Source: Adiantum capillus-veneris
Lineage: Eukaryota > Streptophyta > Polypodiopsida > Polypodiales > Pteridaceae
DNA: 64,000 nt
Direction: 5' to 3'
Assembly (NCBI GenBank): GCA_014529385.2
Contig: CM043966.1
Location: forward strand, 111,000,468-111,064,467
The position numbers and the translations under genes were made by a program. Position 1 is the first letter of the stretch. The number at the start of each line of letters is the position of its first letter. Under the pieces are notes generated by a model, which was given only the letters and a program-made list of their open reading frames with translations, ran no database searches and was not told the DNA's origin. Of the stretch, positions 21,836 to 33,515 are shown piece after piece.

Positions 21836-22902
21836 AGTGGCTTCCAAGGAGTGCCCTCGGTCAAAATTTGAAACTGAAGGAAAATAATCAGAATGAACTC
21901 ATAAACTTTGTACAAACTTTAAAATAATCAAAATTTCTTTCAAAAAAAAGTTATTGCTAAAAATTTGAAAATAGACTTCCCTTGGACTTCCCACGACGAT
22001 ACAAATCAAAGGGTTTAAGGAGAGATGTGGCATTGAGGTTTATTCCGTCAAGATCTCTTCTACTTTGTCATGTCTTCTCATGTACAATCTTACCAAACAA
22101 AAACAAATTTAAACTTTAAATGACTACAAATCTTATTTAACTTATCAAACAATCTAAAATATGGTAGACCTAGAGTGCTCTTACACATTAACAAACAAAA
22201 AAGTCCAAATTTCTTCTCATTAACTTTGATAAACATACATTTGTGAACAACTTCCAAGGAGTATTGCGGTCATAGTTCTTACATCCATTCCATGATATGG
22301 CATGGTATGGGGTGACCTATCATATAAAAATATCTTTGGTAGGAGCGCCATCATGTTAGGAAAGGGTGTATTGCTGCTGAGTGAAAAGATGTTGCATTGT
22401 CCTACTAGGGATCTCTCCATGTTAGTATAATGATTTTTGGTGTAGTGGGAGCCACATTGCCGCTGAGGAGAGCTTTGTGCCACCATAAAAGCTTCATGTT
22501 ATGCCAGTTCCTTGAGCCATTCTTGCAAACAACACCACTCAACTAGTATAGTAAGAGGTCACCTTGTAACAAAAACATGTATGAATTCAACATTTGCAAG
22601 CTGTATAATAAAGACACTTGTTAAGTATAAGTTGTACAAATTTGCAAGTATTTCCATCCAACTGGGAATAAACAATCCTAAAATATACATTATGATGAGA
22701 TTACCCACCTCTAATAATCATGGATTTGAAGCACCTACCTACAAGATGGAATAAAGAAGACTGTTTTAGAGGAAAAAGTGGTGACACTTGGCCTCTCTAA
22801 CCTGCAACCTTTCACTATTTGTGAACAAAAGAAACCTTTGTGCCAAGCAATAAAAAACAAGTAGAGGCAACACCTTATACTTCAAAGTCTATGATAAAAA
22901 GA
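21836..22902. other. Noncoding stretch, nothing recognised
   Basis: Only short frames, with no repeats or family similarity that I can support. Confidence 0.4.
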
Positions 22903-23100
22903 CCCGGGGTGGTCACTTTTTAGAATGTGTATGATATAACGTGAGCTAACCGGAGAGGATTATTAAAAGACCAAAATGTATACATACAGAGGGGGGTGAG
23001 GTTTTTTTAAATAGGCTCACAGTGTAAGTATAGTATGTATATTGGGGTATTATTAATTACCTTTTAAACGCACGTGATATAGGGGTATTTTGATAAGTGA
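22903..23100. mobile_element. hAT-like MITE (copy 2), right terminus eroded
   Basis: The sequence starts CCCGGGGTGGTCAC and follows copy 1 (10159-10379) along its length: CTTTTTAGAATGTGTAT, AGGATTATTAAAAGACC, ACATACAGAGGGGGG, AAATAGGCTCACAGT, ATTGGGGTATTATTAATTAC and CGCACGTGATA. The right end, GATAAGTGATGG, has lost the mirrored CCCCGGG terminus. No clear target duplication remains, so this is the older or more damaged copy. Confidence 0.85.
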
Positions 23101-23286
23101 TGGTATTGACAAGATATTAAAGAACCATCAACATTCATCTCATCGACGGTACAACGTTCTTCAGATGACCTCTGCTCACCCTCACGTGTGGCCTTTGGTG
23201 CAAACGCCACGAACAAGAAAATATGTATGCATACGATTTATGATGTCCTTGAGCACCAAGGCAACTGTTCGTGAGGAAGCAAAAGA

Positions 23287-23513
23287 TGAAAAGAGAGAGG
23301 GGTGAGGGAGAGAGAGGAACATGGGAGGAGAGAAGGGGGCAGTGGAGGAGAGGGAAAGAGAGGGAAGGAGGAGGAGAGAAGGGGACAAGGAGGGAGAGGG
23401 AGGAACATGGGAGGAGAGAAGGGGGCAGTGGGGAAGAGGGAGAGAGAGAGGGGAGGAGGAGGAGAGAAGGGAGCAGGGAGGGAGAAAGGAGGGAGGAGGA
23501 AGAGAGAACAAAA
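23287..23513 (+). repeat. Polypurine tract with 86-bp tandem unit
   Basis: For about 225 bases this strand is almost only A and G (AGGAGGAGAGAAGGGGG-type). GGAACATGGGAGGAG occurs at 23316 and 23402, and the GAGGAGGAGAGAAGG phrase occurs three times. Open frames in it are compositional artefacts. Confidence 0.88.
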
Positions 23514-23731
23514 GTTTTTTTTGGGAAGGGGGATTTTTTTGAAAAAAATTTAGACTTTTAGTGCTTGTAGGTTTTAAAAAATGTCAAAAAATGATTTTTT
23601 GATATGTATATATGTTGGGGGGAAGTTTTAAGTAAAAAAGAAGTAAAATTATTTTTTTTGAAAAAAAGTCAAATTTTGGCTCTTAGTGACCCACGTTTTT
23701 GCTGATGTGGCCAAACCTCTCATTAGGGAAA

Positions 23732-24161
23732 ATTTGGACTCACAAAGGGGCCTTATAAGGAGTTTGACTTCCTCTCTCATGTCCAAAATGGACGTGCGGT
23801 AAAATTTTTGTAAATCAACTCTAAACTTGGCGGAGATTTGATAGTTAGAATCTACTCTTCAAGCTCCTTCTATTGATATATAGCACGCCATGAGATTCTT
23901 CATATTTTGAAAGATTCTATTTTTGATTCTCTTGTGATGTGACAACTCCGTCTAGAATCTAGAGAATAAAAAATAAGATCTTTCAAAATATGAGGAATCT
24001 CATGGCGTGCTATATATCATTAGAAAGAGCTTGAATAGGAGATTCTAACTGCCGAATCTCCGCCAAGTTTAGAGTTGATTTGCAAAAAAATTACCGCACG
24101 CCCGTTTTGGACATGAGAGAGAAAGTCAAACTCCTTATAAGGCCCCTTTGTGAGTCCAAAT
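23732..24161. repeat. 430-bp foldback element (long inverted repeat)
   Basis: ATTTGGACTCACAAAGGGGC at the left is mirrored by GCCCCTTTGTGAGTCCAAAT ending at 24161. Pairing continues with few mismatches inward through GACATGAGAGAG, ACTCTAAACTTGGCGGAG, AGAATC and GCACGCCATGAGATTC, leaving arms near 200 bp and a loop of about 35 bp (about 23932-23966). A diverged relative is at 51296-51740. There is no coding capacity, so it is a MITE or foldback type. Confidence 0.93.
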
Positions 24162-26938
24162 GAAATGAGCAAAGCGTCAGTCCCGTGTTTTCACGTCCTA
24201 TTAATTTTGTGTACGGCAGCTAATAAAATTAAATAATGTTAATACAATTAGTGGACTAAGTATGCCATCACACAAGCACAAATTTATGTTCAATTCATGT
24301 ACATGGGTATGTACCCTCAGCATCCAATGCCACTCATCAATAGGATTGTACGAGAGTAGATCTTTGGATTGAAATTGTTACTAATATTCTTGTGTACCTT
24401 GAGGCTATCTCACACACATCTTCTCTTTGATTGCACTATTGTGTGCATTTAGGACCCAATATGGGATTTTCATTAGGCACTCTTAATAGCCACCCTATGC
24501 ACTTCCACACAACGGATCTCAAAATCAAAATTTTCCCAAAGAAGGGGCCACGTCACTACAGAAACCTGTTTGCAGGTTAACACCTAAAATACGAAGGGGG
24601 AAGTACACATTTCTCAAGGAAATTAAGTGGTACACAACAAAAAACCAACTTGAAAAAAGAAAACAAAGGACAACAAAAGACTAATTTCAGCTAGCAAGGT
24701 GCACCAAAGTGTTCAAAATGCAACGAAGCTCATTACATGAGTACAAGAGCAAGGAAACCTACATCAAGAAGCAAAAAAAAACTCTACTTTCTCAATAGTA
24801 CATATCAGCTACAAGGCTCCTTGAATGGAAAGTCAACAACAGATTTCCAAGAAGCACATCTCAAAGTAGAACAAAAGAATCTCCAAATCAAGATCTCATC
24901 AAGCGTCCATGGTGGACAACTTATCAGTAGGATCAACAATTCCGAGGACAGAATTAAGTGCGGAAGGGGGGAATGTTCCGAGAATTCTGGAACAAGAGCA
25001 TGAAAAGTCATGAAAGAGAAGGACAAGGAGTCAAGAAGCATGACAAGAGCATATGATTTTTTCAGAGTACTAACTATTTTTAGTCATTATGGAAGTCCGA
25101 TGAGATATGTAGTGGGCCCATGGTAAAGTGTGATTCAACCTGATCTTTTTGAGCACAAGAACACTGCAGTTAGAGATTGGAGCGCCAAAATAAGAGAGCT
25201 AGTCATAAATTAGCTATTTTTAGCTAAAAGTGGAGCATATGGAGTTGGATGGACATGTGGGATCATTCATTGCGAAGCCTATGTCAACCTCTTCAGTTCA
25301 AGTACTCAACTTCATCTAACGGATTACCAAGCTACCAATAGGAATTTTACTTGTCCTGTGGGTACGGGAAATGTTTAATATGATAGTATTCATGGGATTT
25401 CCATCACTCAAATGAAAGCCAAATACATTGTAATATTATAATGTGATTTTCTCCTATTTTTGCTGGGTTCATTGGAGTTCCAATTTGTAACTAGTGTGAG
25501 CCTGTAAATAAGTGGCTTTTGGTCGGTCAAGTGAGTAAGTGAGTGTGAAGCCCAAAAACCTAGAGTGCAAAAGTATATAGCTCAAGAATGCAATGTTGTG
25601 TGGTTAGTTTTTGTGAGCATTATATAGAGATCTTTGCAAAGAGTACTCTAGATCTCCAAGCCCTCTCCTTGCTTCTCCTTCTCTACATTATAATCCATGA
25701 GCTTAAGCTACTCTAAGCTTAAAGCCCTCATGTAATGGAAATGCTAATTCATTCTCTCTTTGTTTAAGTCTCTTAGTTAATCTTATGTGTGTTGAAGTAG
25801 CTTAAGATTCTTGCTTTATGTGTATGCGTATTGCAAGCATGTGTGCATGAAGTGATGAAGCCCTAAGCTCCCATCTCCATTGTGAGTGTATGTGCTTTGA
25901 ATCACTTGTGGGTTTGAGTAATTAGCATAAATTAGCTTAGATTTAGAGTAGAAATTTCTGATTTTCTTTCCCATTAAGGAACCAAAGAAGGTCCTCAGTG
26001 GGGAGGCACCAAAAACTGTTGAGGGTTTCAGGGAAAGAAAAGATTACTTCTATAGCTGCGTACCTCAACAATTTGGAAACAACAAAAGACCAGGGGCACC
26101 ACCAGCTCACTAGCTGGAAACAAAAAACTCACACAATGATCACCACACTGCTTCAGATTATCTACACATCAACCCTCATCCAACCACCCATGCACTCACA
26201 CATCATCACAGAAAGAGAGTCGAGCACATGAAGAAGCTAGCTCTCGCAAAGACACAAGCTCCACCTTGAAACATTTAACTTAGCAAGGGACTTTACTCAA
26301 CTTCAAGCAGATGGAAGCACTCACCTACCTCCTAATCCAACCCATAGTGGAAAACGTATCGACTAGTTGGACATACATTTCCATCATGTTGGGCAATAAG
26401 GCTCATTTCTCTTATCAAGCTCATCGACGACAAGGCCTGTTTTCACAAGTTTTGAAATTGGTAATCCATTGTGTCTAGTAGTATAATAACCTCTCCACCA
26501 TACATTCTCTCTCAATGGCCTTCAAGGCAGTGGCCCCTCCTCATCAAAAAGCTCACACAAGGTTTGGAAACATTATTGCAAATATGATAGACATCCTATT
26601 CCCCTCAAAACCTTGATGATCACGATACATGATGTAATGTCTCTTCAATTCTAGAGTTCATTTAATTGTTCTATGATAATGCTTCTCTCAAATTTCCTAC
26701 TTAGACTATATATATACTTTTTAATCTTCACTTTTTAAAGAGAATAAACCATTCTTAAACTAAAGATCAAATTTTTTTTTTATGGCATACAGTTAGTAGA
26801 TAATATATATGTATTGGAATGCCATTCCTCCCTTTTTCTCTCTCTCATGCAATTCATGGACAACAAAGAACTCTCTTCCTTTCATAGTTGTGCCATAATC
26901 AAATCATGCAACCCTTTCTCTTTCTCTCATGTACACCC
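24162..26938. other. Mostly unrecognised; possible LTR-like part at 25490-25960
   Basis: A short ORF (24737-25003) has no recognisable family. The stretch at about 25490-25960 has LTR-like style, with a TATATAG box near 25573 and CT-rich text, but no matching second LTR or clear PBS. I do not assign it. Confidence 0.25.
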
Positions 26939-27430
<492 letters not shown>

Positions 27431-27517
27431 CTTCTCTTCTCTTCTCTATCTATACTATATACACAAGAAATTTTGGACAAATTCGCACAATAATTCCCAC
27501 ATTGTGACTAACCTCGA

Positions 27518-27665
27518 CATCATGAGCTTCTGTGAGGGAGGCACCGCATGCCTAGCTAGGTACGATTGGGGGCAGGGGACTGCCGGCCCCCCCGGCCCGG
27601 GGGTCCCCTGCCCCCAATCGTACCTAGCTAGGCATGCGGTGCCTCTCGAGCAGAAGCTCATGATG
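27518..27665. repeat. GC-rich 148-bp near-perfect hairpin
   Basis: The outer arms CATCATGAGCTTCTG (27518-27532) and CAGAAGCTCATGATG (27651-27665) are perfect. After a 7-8 bp poorly matched step, an inner stem of about 41 bp (27540-27580 with 27603-27643, starting GGCACCGCATGCCTAGCTAG) is perfect. The loop is about 22 bases of G and C. GC content is far above the AT-rich surroundings. No target duplication is evident. Confidence 0.93.
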
Positions 27666-27850
27666 TTATTCATTGTATGAAAAACACTGAAAAGACTTCG
27701 TTTTCCTACATGAGAAAATTTCTAAATCTTCTCGTGATACTTAAGGGAGGTGACCACTATTTTGGGCACCTCCCCCTTGTCTTTGACACATGGAAGTAGT
27801 AGAAGAAAAAATGAAATTAATAGATGAAAATTAATAGAAAGGCTGAAATT

Positions 27851-28030
27851 CATACAAAATTCCTTTTCTTGAATTTTCCAAGAGGAAATCTTACAAAATT
27901 AGGTTTATTTTTGGGGTCTTTACAATAATTTTCTCTAGTTTGAGGCGGAATTTCTCCTTTTTCCCTTGCCTTCAACCGGCATTTTTGAAATTGAAAACGG
28001 CATGATATTAAGCTGAGACACATTCAATCC
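27851..28030 (+). repeat. Direct repeat of the interior of the downstream MITE
   Basis: From CATACAAAATTCC to GCTGAGACACATT this matches 28159-28330, offset 308 bp, but lacks the CAGTGTTCGGG termini. It is either an eroded older copy or the source of the MITE's interior. Confidence 0.85.
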
Positions 28031-28129
28031 GGTTCACCAAAATATGTTTCCCTAGTGCGCGCCTAATTAAAAGATTCAGTTACAGATTTCCTTTTCAAAA
28101 AATTAAACTACTTTTCATCATACTGTATC

Positions 28130-28346
28130 CAGTGTTCGGGAAAAATCATTTTTCCAAGCATACAAAATTCCTTTCCTTGAATTTTCCAAGAGGAAATTTT
28201 AGAAAATTAGTTTACTTTTTCAGGTTTTTACACTATTTTTCTCTTTTTTGGGGTGGAATTCCTCCTTTCCCCCTTGCTATCAACCGGCATTTTGGAAATT
28301 CAAAAGGGCACGATATTAAGCTGAGACACATTTTTCCCGAACACTG
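28130..28346. mobile_element. 217-bp hAT-like MITE with 8-bp target duplication
   Basis: CAGTGTTCGGGAAAAAT at the left (28130) is perfectly inverted at the right as ATTTTTCCCGAACACTG (ending 28346). ACTGTATC flanks both sides (28122-28129 and 28347-28354). The CAGTG start and 8-bp duplication fit hAT. It is noncoding. The perfect termini and duplication suggest a fairly recent insertion. Confidence 0.9.
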
Positions 28347-28820
28347 ACTGTATCCAATAAGGGAAAGGGAAGGGTAGCAACATGCAAGCATGTGCCTGCA
28401 GAGGTAGCAGCCTATCAAAACCTGGAAAAAGTCCCCACTCCCCAAGGGAATTAAGGGAAGGGTAGTAACTTGCAACTTTGCAAACATGCACCTGGCTATA
28501 AAAACGGTTACCGAGTTGTCTACATTTAAAGCAAAAAATAATTTCAGCACCTTCATCACTGTCTTGGCTACGTTTAAAGCAGTAAATAAACCTCAATTGA
28601 TAGACTTACCTTCTTGGTTTGTTGAATTACCTCAAGTTCAACCATGCATTCTTAAGCCTTAAAAACTCTCCCATTCTATTCATACCAAAAAAGCTCAACT
28701 GATCAAGTGATGGAATGAGTTTGTGTTTGAATCAAATCATGGCTCAAAGTTTGGGGAAACTGAAGAAGCATCTTCTATACTCCTGTGCCAGATATATGAA
28801 TAATTACAATATGTCCATAG

Positions 28821-29048
28821 GTGCACATAGATACCTTTGATCATGCTGAAATAGCCTTCTTCACCAACAGAGGAGTCTTGGTACTATTGGTACTCAGAGA
28901 CGAGGTCGTTCATCATGGTGAACTCGCCTTCTTCATCAGCAGAGGCATCTTGGTATTGCTGTTACTCAGAGACGAGCTCGTTCATCATGCTGAGATCGCC
29001 TCAACGAGGTCGTTCATGTTGCTAATCAGCAGTGTTAGAGAGACATAG
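28821..29048 (+). repeat. 72-bp in-frame tandem repeat (75-codon open frame)
   Basis: ACTCAGAGACGAG recurs at about 28892 and 28964, with the motif GAAATAGCC/GAACTCGCC...CAGAGG in each unit. The period of 72 is a multiple of three, giving a 24-residue peptide repeat of the form (A/E)FF...RG(V/I)LVLL.LRDE(V/L)VHH. There are about 2.7 units. No protein family is recognised. Confidence 0.7.
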
Positions 29049-29058
29049 ATGCGTAAGA

Positions 29059-29059
<1 letters not shown>

Positions 29060-29098
<39 letters not shown>

Positions 29099-29320
29099 TT
29101 GCAAATCCACGTGCGTGTTGGAGAGAGAAAGAGACAGACAGACGCATGACCGTGGCTTGCATGCGCGCACACACAGAGAGAGAGAGAGAGAGAGTGTTAG
29201 AAATACATGTATTTATATATATACGTATTTATGTATGTTTGTATGTATATGTATACATACATACATATCTATAAATATGTAGATATATATATATATATAT
29301 ATATGTAGGTATATATATAA
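29060..29320. repeat. (GA)n and TA-rich (TATATG/TACATA)n microsatellites on the left flank of the viral insertion
   Basis: (GA)n runs at about 29060-29095 and 29175-29195 are followed by TATATATATACGTATTTATGTATG-like text and an (AT)n run at about 29284-29305. The viral similarity begins about 90 bp further on. Confidence 0.85.
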
Positions 29321-29408
29321 GAATTTCTCTAATTCTACAATAACCTTCTAGCTCAAGCTTACTCATTAGTGTCATTCAAACCGAACTATTCGCAGTCGCT
29401 CAGGCAAG

Positions 29409-30863
29409 GTGCCGCTAAGACGCAAACACTCACAGCTTTCTCAAAAGAGTCCATTCTCGCTTGGCCACTTAGTTACTCCTATAGAGAAACTTCTCTCGAA
29501 AAACCTTTTACCAGCAATGGCAATGATTATCTCATCCCTTAAAAAGCTTCTGACAGACAATATTGAAATTGAAGAGCAATCTCCTCAAGGACGATGGAGT
29601 TTACCCAAGGTATCTACTTCTCAAGTATACAAGCATAACAAAAATTTTGCATTATCTGTCAATACTCTGTATCATGAGACATATGGTAAACTGACAATCA
29701 AGGATAGTGACAATCATGATCACATAATCCACTTGTTTGAAGAGCTAGCAGAATTTCAGAAAAACTAGCTGGCTTTAAAGAGGAATCACCAGTTTTCTCA
29801 CATAGGTTACATAGCCGTAGGTATCATTCCTTTGTTTCGTGAGGGATTGAACGTATCTTGTATAGGAGCCTTGCTTGACACTAGGCATGAAAACCTAAGT
29901 GACCAAACCATCAGTATTCTGCAAGGAAGCTTGTCTAATGGACCCATATATATTGAATGCTTCCCCAACTTCCCATGCAGCCTTACTAATAGGTATTTCA
30001 ATGAAGTGATCTCTTTAATGATTAAAACCAATGGATTGGATGTGAAAAGCACTGCAGATCACTTCCAAATAGCTTATCTCATAATAGTAAGGACCATAAA
30101 TACTTGTGTCCCTTCTGTGTATAACTCTGGGTATTTGAGGGACCATGAGGCATCTAAAGGGCAAAATATAGTGATGAAAGTTGATGACACAACTTCGGGG
30201 ACTCTACCAGAGATGGTGAAATGACAGGAAGTTCAATTTCCTGATGAGTGGCAATTGAACATCTCCAAAACACTTATGAATGAAGTTCAATATCCTGAGC
30301 CAATGAATGTTGAAAGATTAGGCTCAACACATCAATACAAGATTTTGGGAAAATCAAAGTCTAAGAAAGAACTCGCTTCAGTTCTGGCACCCCCACAGTA
30401 TAGTCCGGCATCAACTAGCTCTTTCTCCTCTACCAGCAAAGCTCAGCCTAAGGTGGTATGCATCCGCCCTGAAACCTATAAGGATTTCGAGGGCCTATTC
30501 AGATGTAAATTGTGTAATCGCATAATATCTACTGATTTTGCTATCAATGGCATTGATTGTCTTACAAAAGATTCCATTAATGACAAAGGTTTGTCAACCA
30601 GTCAGCACTACATCCTTCCTTTTCCTAATTCTCGATTACAACCATTGGAAGCAACATCAAATTGGCACAGCAACGCCATCAAGAATCTAGTTGTGTTGCA
30701 ATATCAGGTATTGTCTAAATTGACAGCTCTAGCCACTCCAGTGTCATTACCTAGCCATGTTTTCTCTATTGAATCAAAGATACCACCAAAACTTGTCCTT
30801 ACTTTTGGTAACAACAGTCAAGATAAAAAATTTCCTAGGATGTTTTCGGCAGTACTGCATTAG
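29409..30863 (+). pseudogene. Caulimovirid movement-protein region (30K superfamily), two internal stops
   Basis: One reading frame of 485 codons is broken only by TAG at 29766-29768 and TGA at 30222-30224. The blocks PLFREGL and ALLDTRH followed by a run of aliphatic residues are the hallmark of caulimovirid movement proteins of the 30K superfamily, which move virus through plasmodesmata (established). The stretch after 30255 is Ser/Pro-rich and ends with a CKLC-containing segment and a conserved-looking tail that I do not recognise; it may link to the coat region. The 29409 ATG is simply the first in frame, and the true start may lie outside the surviving sequence. Confidence 0.82.
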
Positions 30864-31176
30864 CCCGCCATCATCGAGTCCCTCTACATATGTCTCCCTT
30901 TCTTGAGGAAGACATTGCCGATGGCTTTGATCCTCATCTCTAGTGGGGGGTAAATGCACAGGTCCAAACCTGGTCAGAAGACAGCAACTTGGAGAAGAGG
31001 TACGCAATATCTTGCCAGAAGATAGAGATTGGATTGTTTTCAAAGATGAGGCATGTGTTGTGTATGAAGAAATGGAACTGGATGAGTTGGATGTCTTCCT
31101 ACCATAAATCTTTCCTAATCTAACAGCATCCTCTGACAAAGACTCACACATCAACACTGATGATGAGATTAGGATC

Positions 31177-32732
31177 ATGAATCCTGTAAGTAAAGAATCG
31201 GAGAAAATAAAGATTGAATCTCCAGCATCATCATCTACCAGTTTAAAAGGGGTAAGCAAAATTGGAGATATGACCATACTGGACATAGATGGTCTTACCC
31301 ATGAAGAGATATGGAAGGTGTTTGATTTTATTTATAATTCTGCACATTATGGGATCCTGTATAAAGACTTAACTCAATGCCAATTTGTTTCTATGATTGT
31401 TGTTGGATTTCAAGGAATGTTGAGAGCATGGTGGGATGATCTCAACATGGAGAGTAATACCTATATTATGCAAGGAGGACCCGAAGGCAAGGAAAAATTT
31501 GATAATGTCATCTCCATGTTGTTCTTTGCTACCCTTGTGATGCAGTTTTAAGGGTCTACTAGCAAGATTCAGGATGCAATAGAGAAGCCTTCTTCAGAAG
31601 CAAGCTCTGTGACGTGACTCAGGTAAATAAATATCAACATCACGTGACTCAACTCATGTATCAGTTCCCTGGAGGATATTTCAAAACTGAGTACAAGCAA
31701 TACTATGTTAATTCTTTTCCGGAATCATTTGCGAATCTTATAAAGGAAAGAATTAAGGTTGCAGGTCTACATTTGGATGAAAACATCTCTATTTCCCAAA
31801 TCAACTCATTTATTAATGAGGTCACTGATTTGGAATGTGCTCGATTGCGAGTGAAAAGGGATATCAAGCAAGTAAAGGGATTCAATTCCAGATTTTGTAC
31901 CAAAGAAACCAAAGACCAACAATTTGGATGTAAGCGGTATGAAGAGTGCCACTGTAAAGTCAATCAACAAAGAAATAAATATGGCAAGCGGTTCAAGGTT
32001 GTCAGAAGAAAGTGTAAGTTGAGTAGGGAAGAACGACAACAGGTAAAATTCTATATCTGCAACAAACCTAGTCATATTGCACCTAACTACCCTAAGAGAA
32101 AAAAGAAATTTGGTAATGTTGTTCTAAAGGACAAATATGAGTATGAGGTAGTTTATTGCAACGTTCTTCAGAAAAAGGACTTCCCCATTCAACAATATAC
32201 TTAGTATGATTCTGATGATACCGACACTTCTACTGAAGACTCTTGTGGAGAGACTACATCCCCAGAAGAACCAATTTTCTATGATGATAGTTCTATAGAG
32301 TTGTTCAACATGGCATGAAAACCCTATGCTTTCCCCAGACAAAAGAGGTATGAATCTTCTACTGAAGATGAATCAACTACCAGTATTACTGATGAATCAG
32401 AAACATGGAAGAAAGAGTCAGGACCTCTAAAGATGATTTTATCAAGAAAAGAACAATAGAACTACCAACCATTACCTCTGTTCACAAGCATGGTTGAAAA
32501 AACCTCAGAGATTGTCAAGCAACAAGAATGGAAGCAACAAATGTATAAAGGGGCTGCTATTAATAGTCGTCCGATTACTACAGATCAACCTACAAAACCA
32601 GTTACAGCTGAAGGTGCTTCTACTTCTAGCCAACCACTATTTGGCCAGGCTGCGAAATACACTGAGATATGCAACACGAACGGTAGGGCTATTACAAAAG
32701 CTATACAACAAGTACATTTGTGTTGTGAATAA
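31177..32732 (+). pseudogene. Caulimovirid coat-protein region with zinc knuckle (broken)
   Basis: The stretch 31177-31551 (124 codons) holds a GMLRAWWDDL-type block. After a frame change, 31614-32732 is one frame with stops near 32204, 32317 and 32459. It carries YQFPGGYFK, PESFANLI, a long Lys/Arg-rich segment and a zinc knuckle at about 32050-32095 (YICNKPSHIAPNYP). This knuckle is followed by basic and then acidic residues, the usual coat-protein order in the family. Two of the three expected Cys are replaced (F and Y), so zinc binding is lost. Coat protein packages the viral DNA. The acidic tail continues to about 32460. Confidence 0.8.
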
Positions 32733-32970
32733 TTGCTGCAACAAATGAAAGTAGTAGAAACCCAACTCGCTGCTATTGAATCCAAAGTTCACTATACTTA
32801 TGCTTTGGCCCACCCATCATACTTCCGATATAGCAGCTTTGCAACAAGTAGCCAATGAACCTATGGAGCAATGGGTACCTGATTGCACATTGAATGCTTG
32901 TGATGTTATTCATTTTGATTCTAAATTCAATAGAGCATTCTATTCAGAAGTATGTATTAAACTCCCTTAG

Positions 32971-33345
32971 ACACAGTCATTTCATGTTGATGCTCTTTGG
33001 GACTCTGGTTCAGTAATTTCTTACATTAACCAGGCTTTAGTGCCACCATAGCTTATTTAGTATCTACCCTCTAGAATAACTGTGTCCTATGCTAATAATA
33101 CCAGAGGAAGAATTCAAAAGGTGGTTTCATGTAAAATTGCACTTGGACGTGCTGATTTTCAAATCACTCTTTATTTGCACCCACACCCAACTACTGATCT
33201 TACTTGGATGTGCTAATTTCATGTAAAATTGTACTTGGACGTGCTAATTTTCGTGCTAATTTTGGACTTGTACTTGGGAGCAGATTTGGTCTCACAGGTA
33301 ACTCCGTTTACTATTCTACCTGATTTGTCTATACAATTTTAGCTT
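32971..33345 (+). pseudogene. Caulimovirid aspartic protease fragment
   Basis: After a stop at 32968-32970 the frame reads HVDALWDSGSVISYIN, with the active-site triad DSG at 33001-33009, then stops at 33049-33051. A later frame gives ILGADLVS-like and PFTILPDL blocks near 33270-33330, typical of retropepsins in this family. The protease would release coat protein and RT from the polyprotein. A local duplication (33122-33155 repeated at about 33214-33245) and several stops break it. Confidence 0.75.
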
Positions 33346-33515
33346 CATACTTATGAGGTTCACACCAAATCAAGAGGCACTCTTCTTCTTGGGGGGATCA
33401 TTCCCACTCTTCCTAATCCTCACAAGGAAGAAAGGTTCAATATTTGGTTTGCATCAGAAAAAGCTAAACATTGAGCAGCTAGAGGAAATCAAAACATTAC
33501 TGACACAACAAACTA

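Noticed and set aside
23182-23561. Glu/Arg/Gly-rich and Pro/Ser-rich frames on both strands
   Set aside because: They follow only from the polypurine composition.
25490-25960. Possible LTR
   Set aside because: It has LTR-like composition but no clear TG...CA edges, no tRNA primer site and no second copy.
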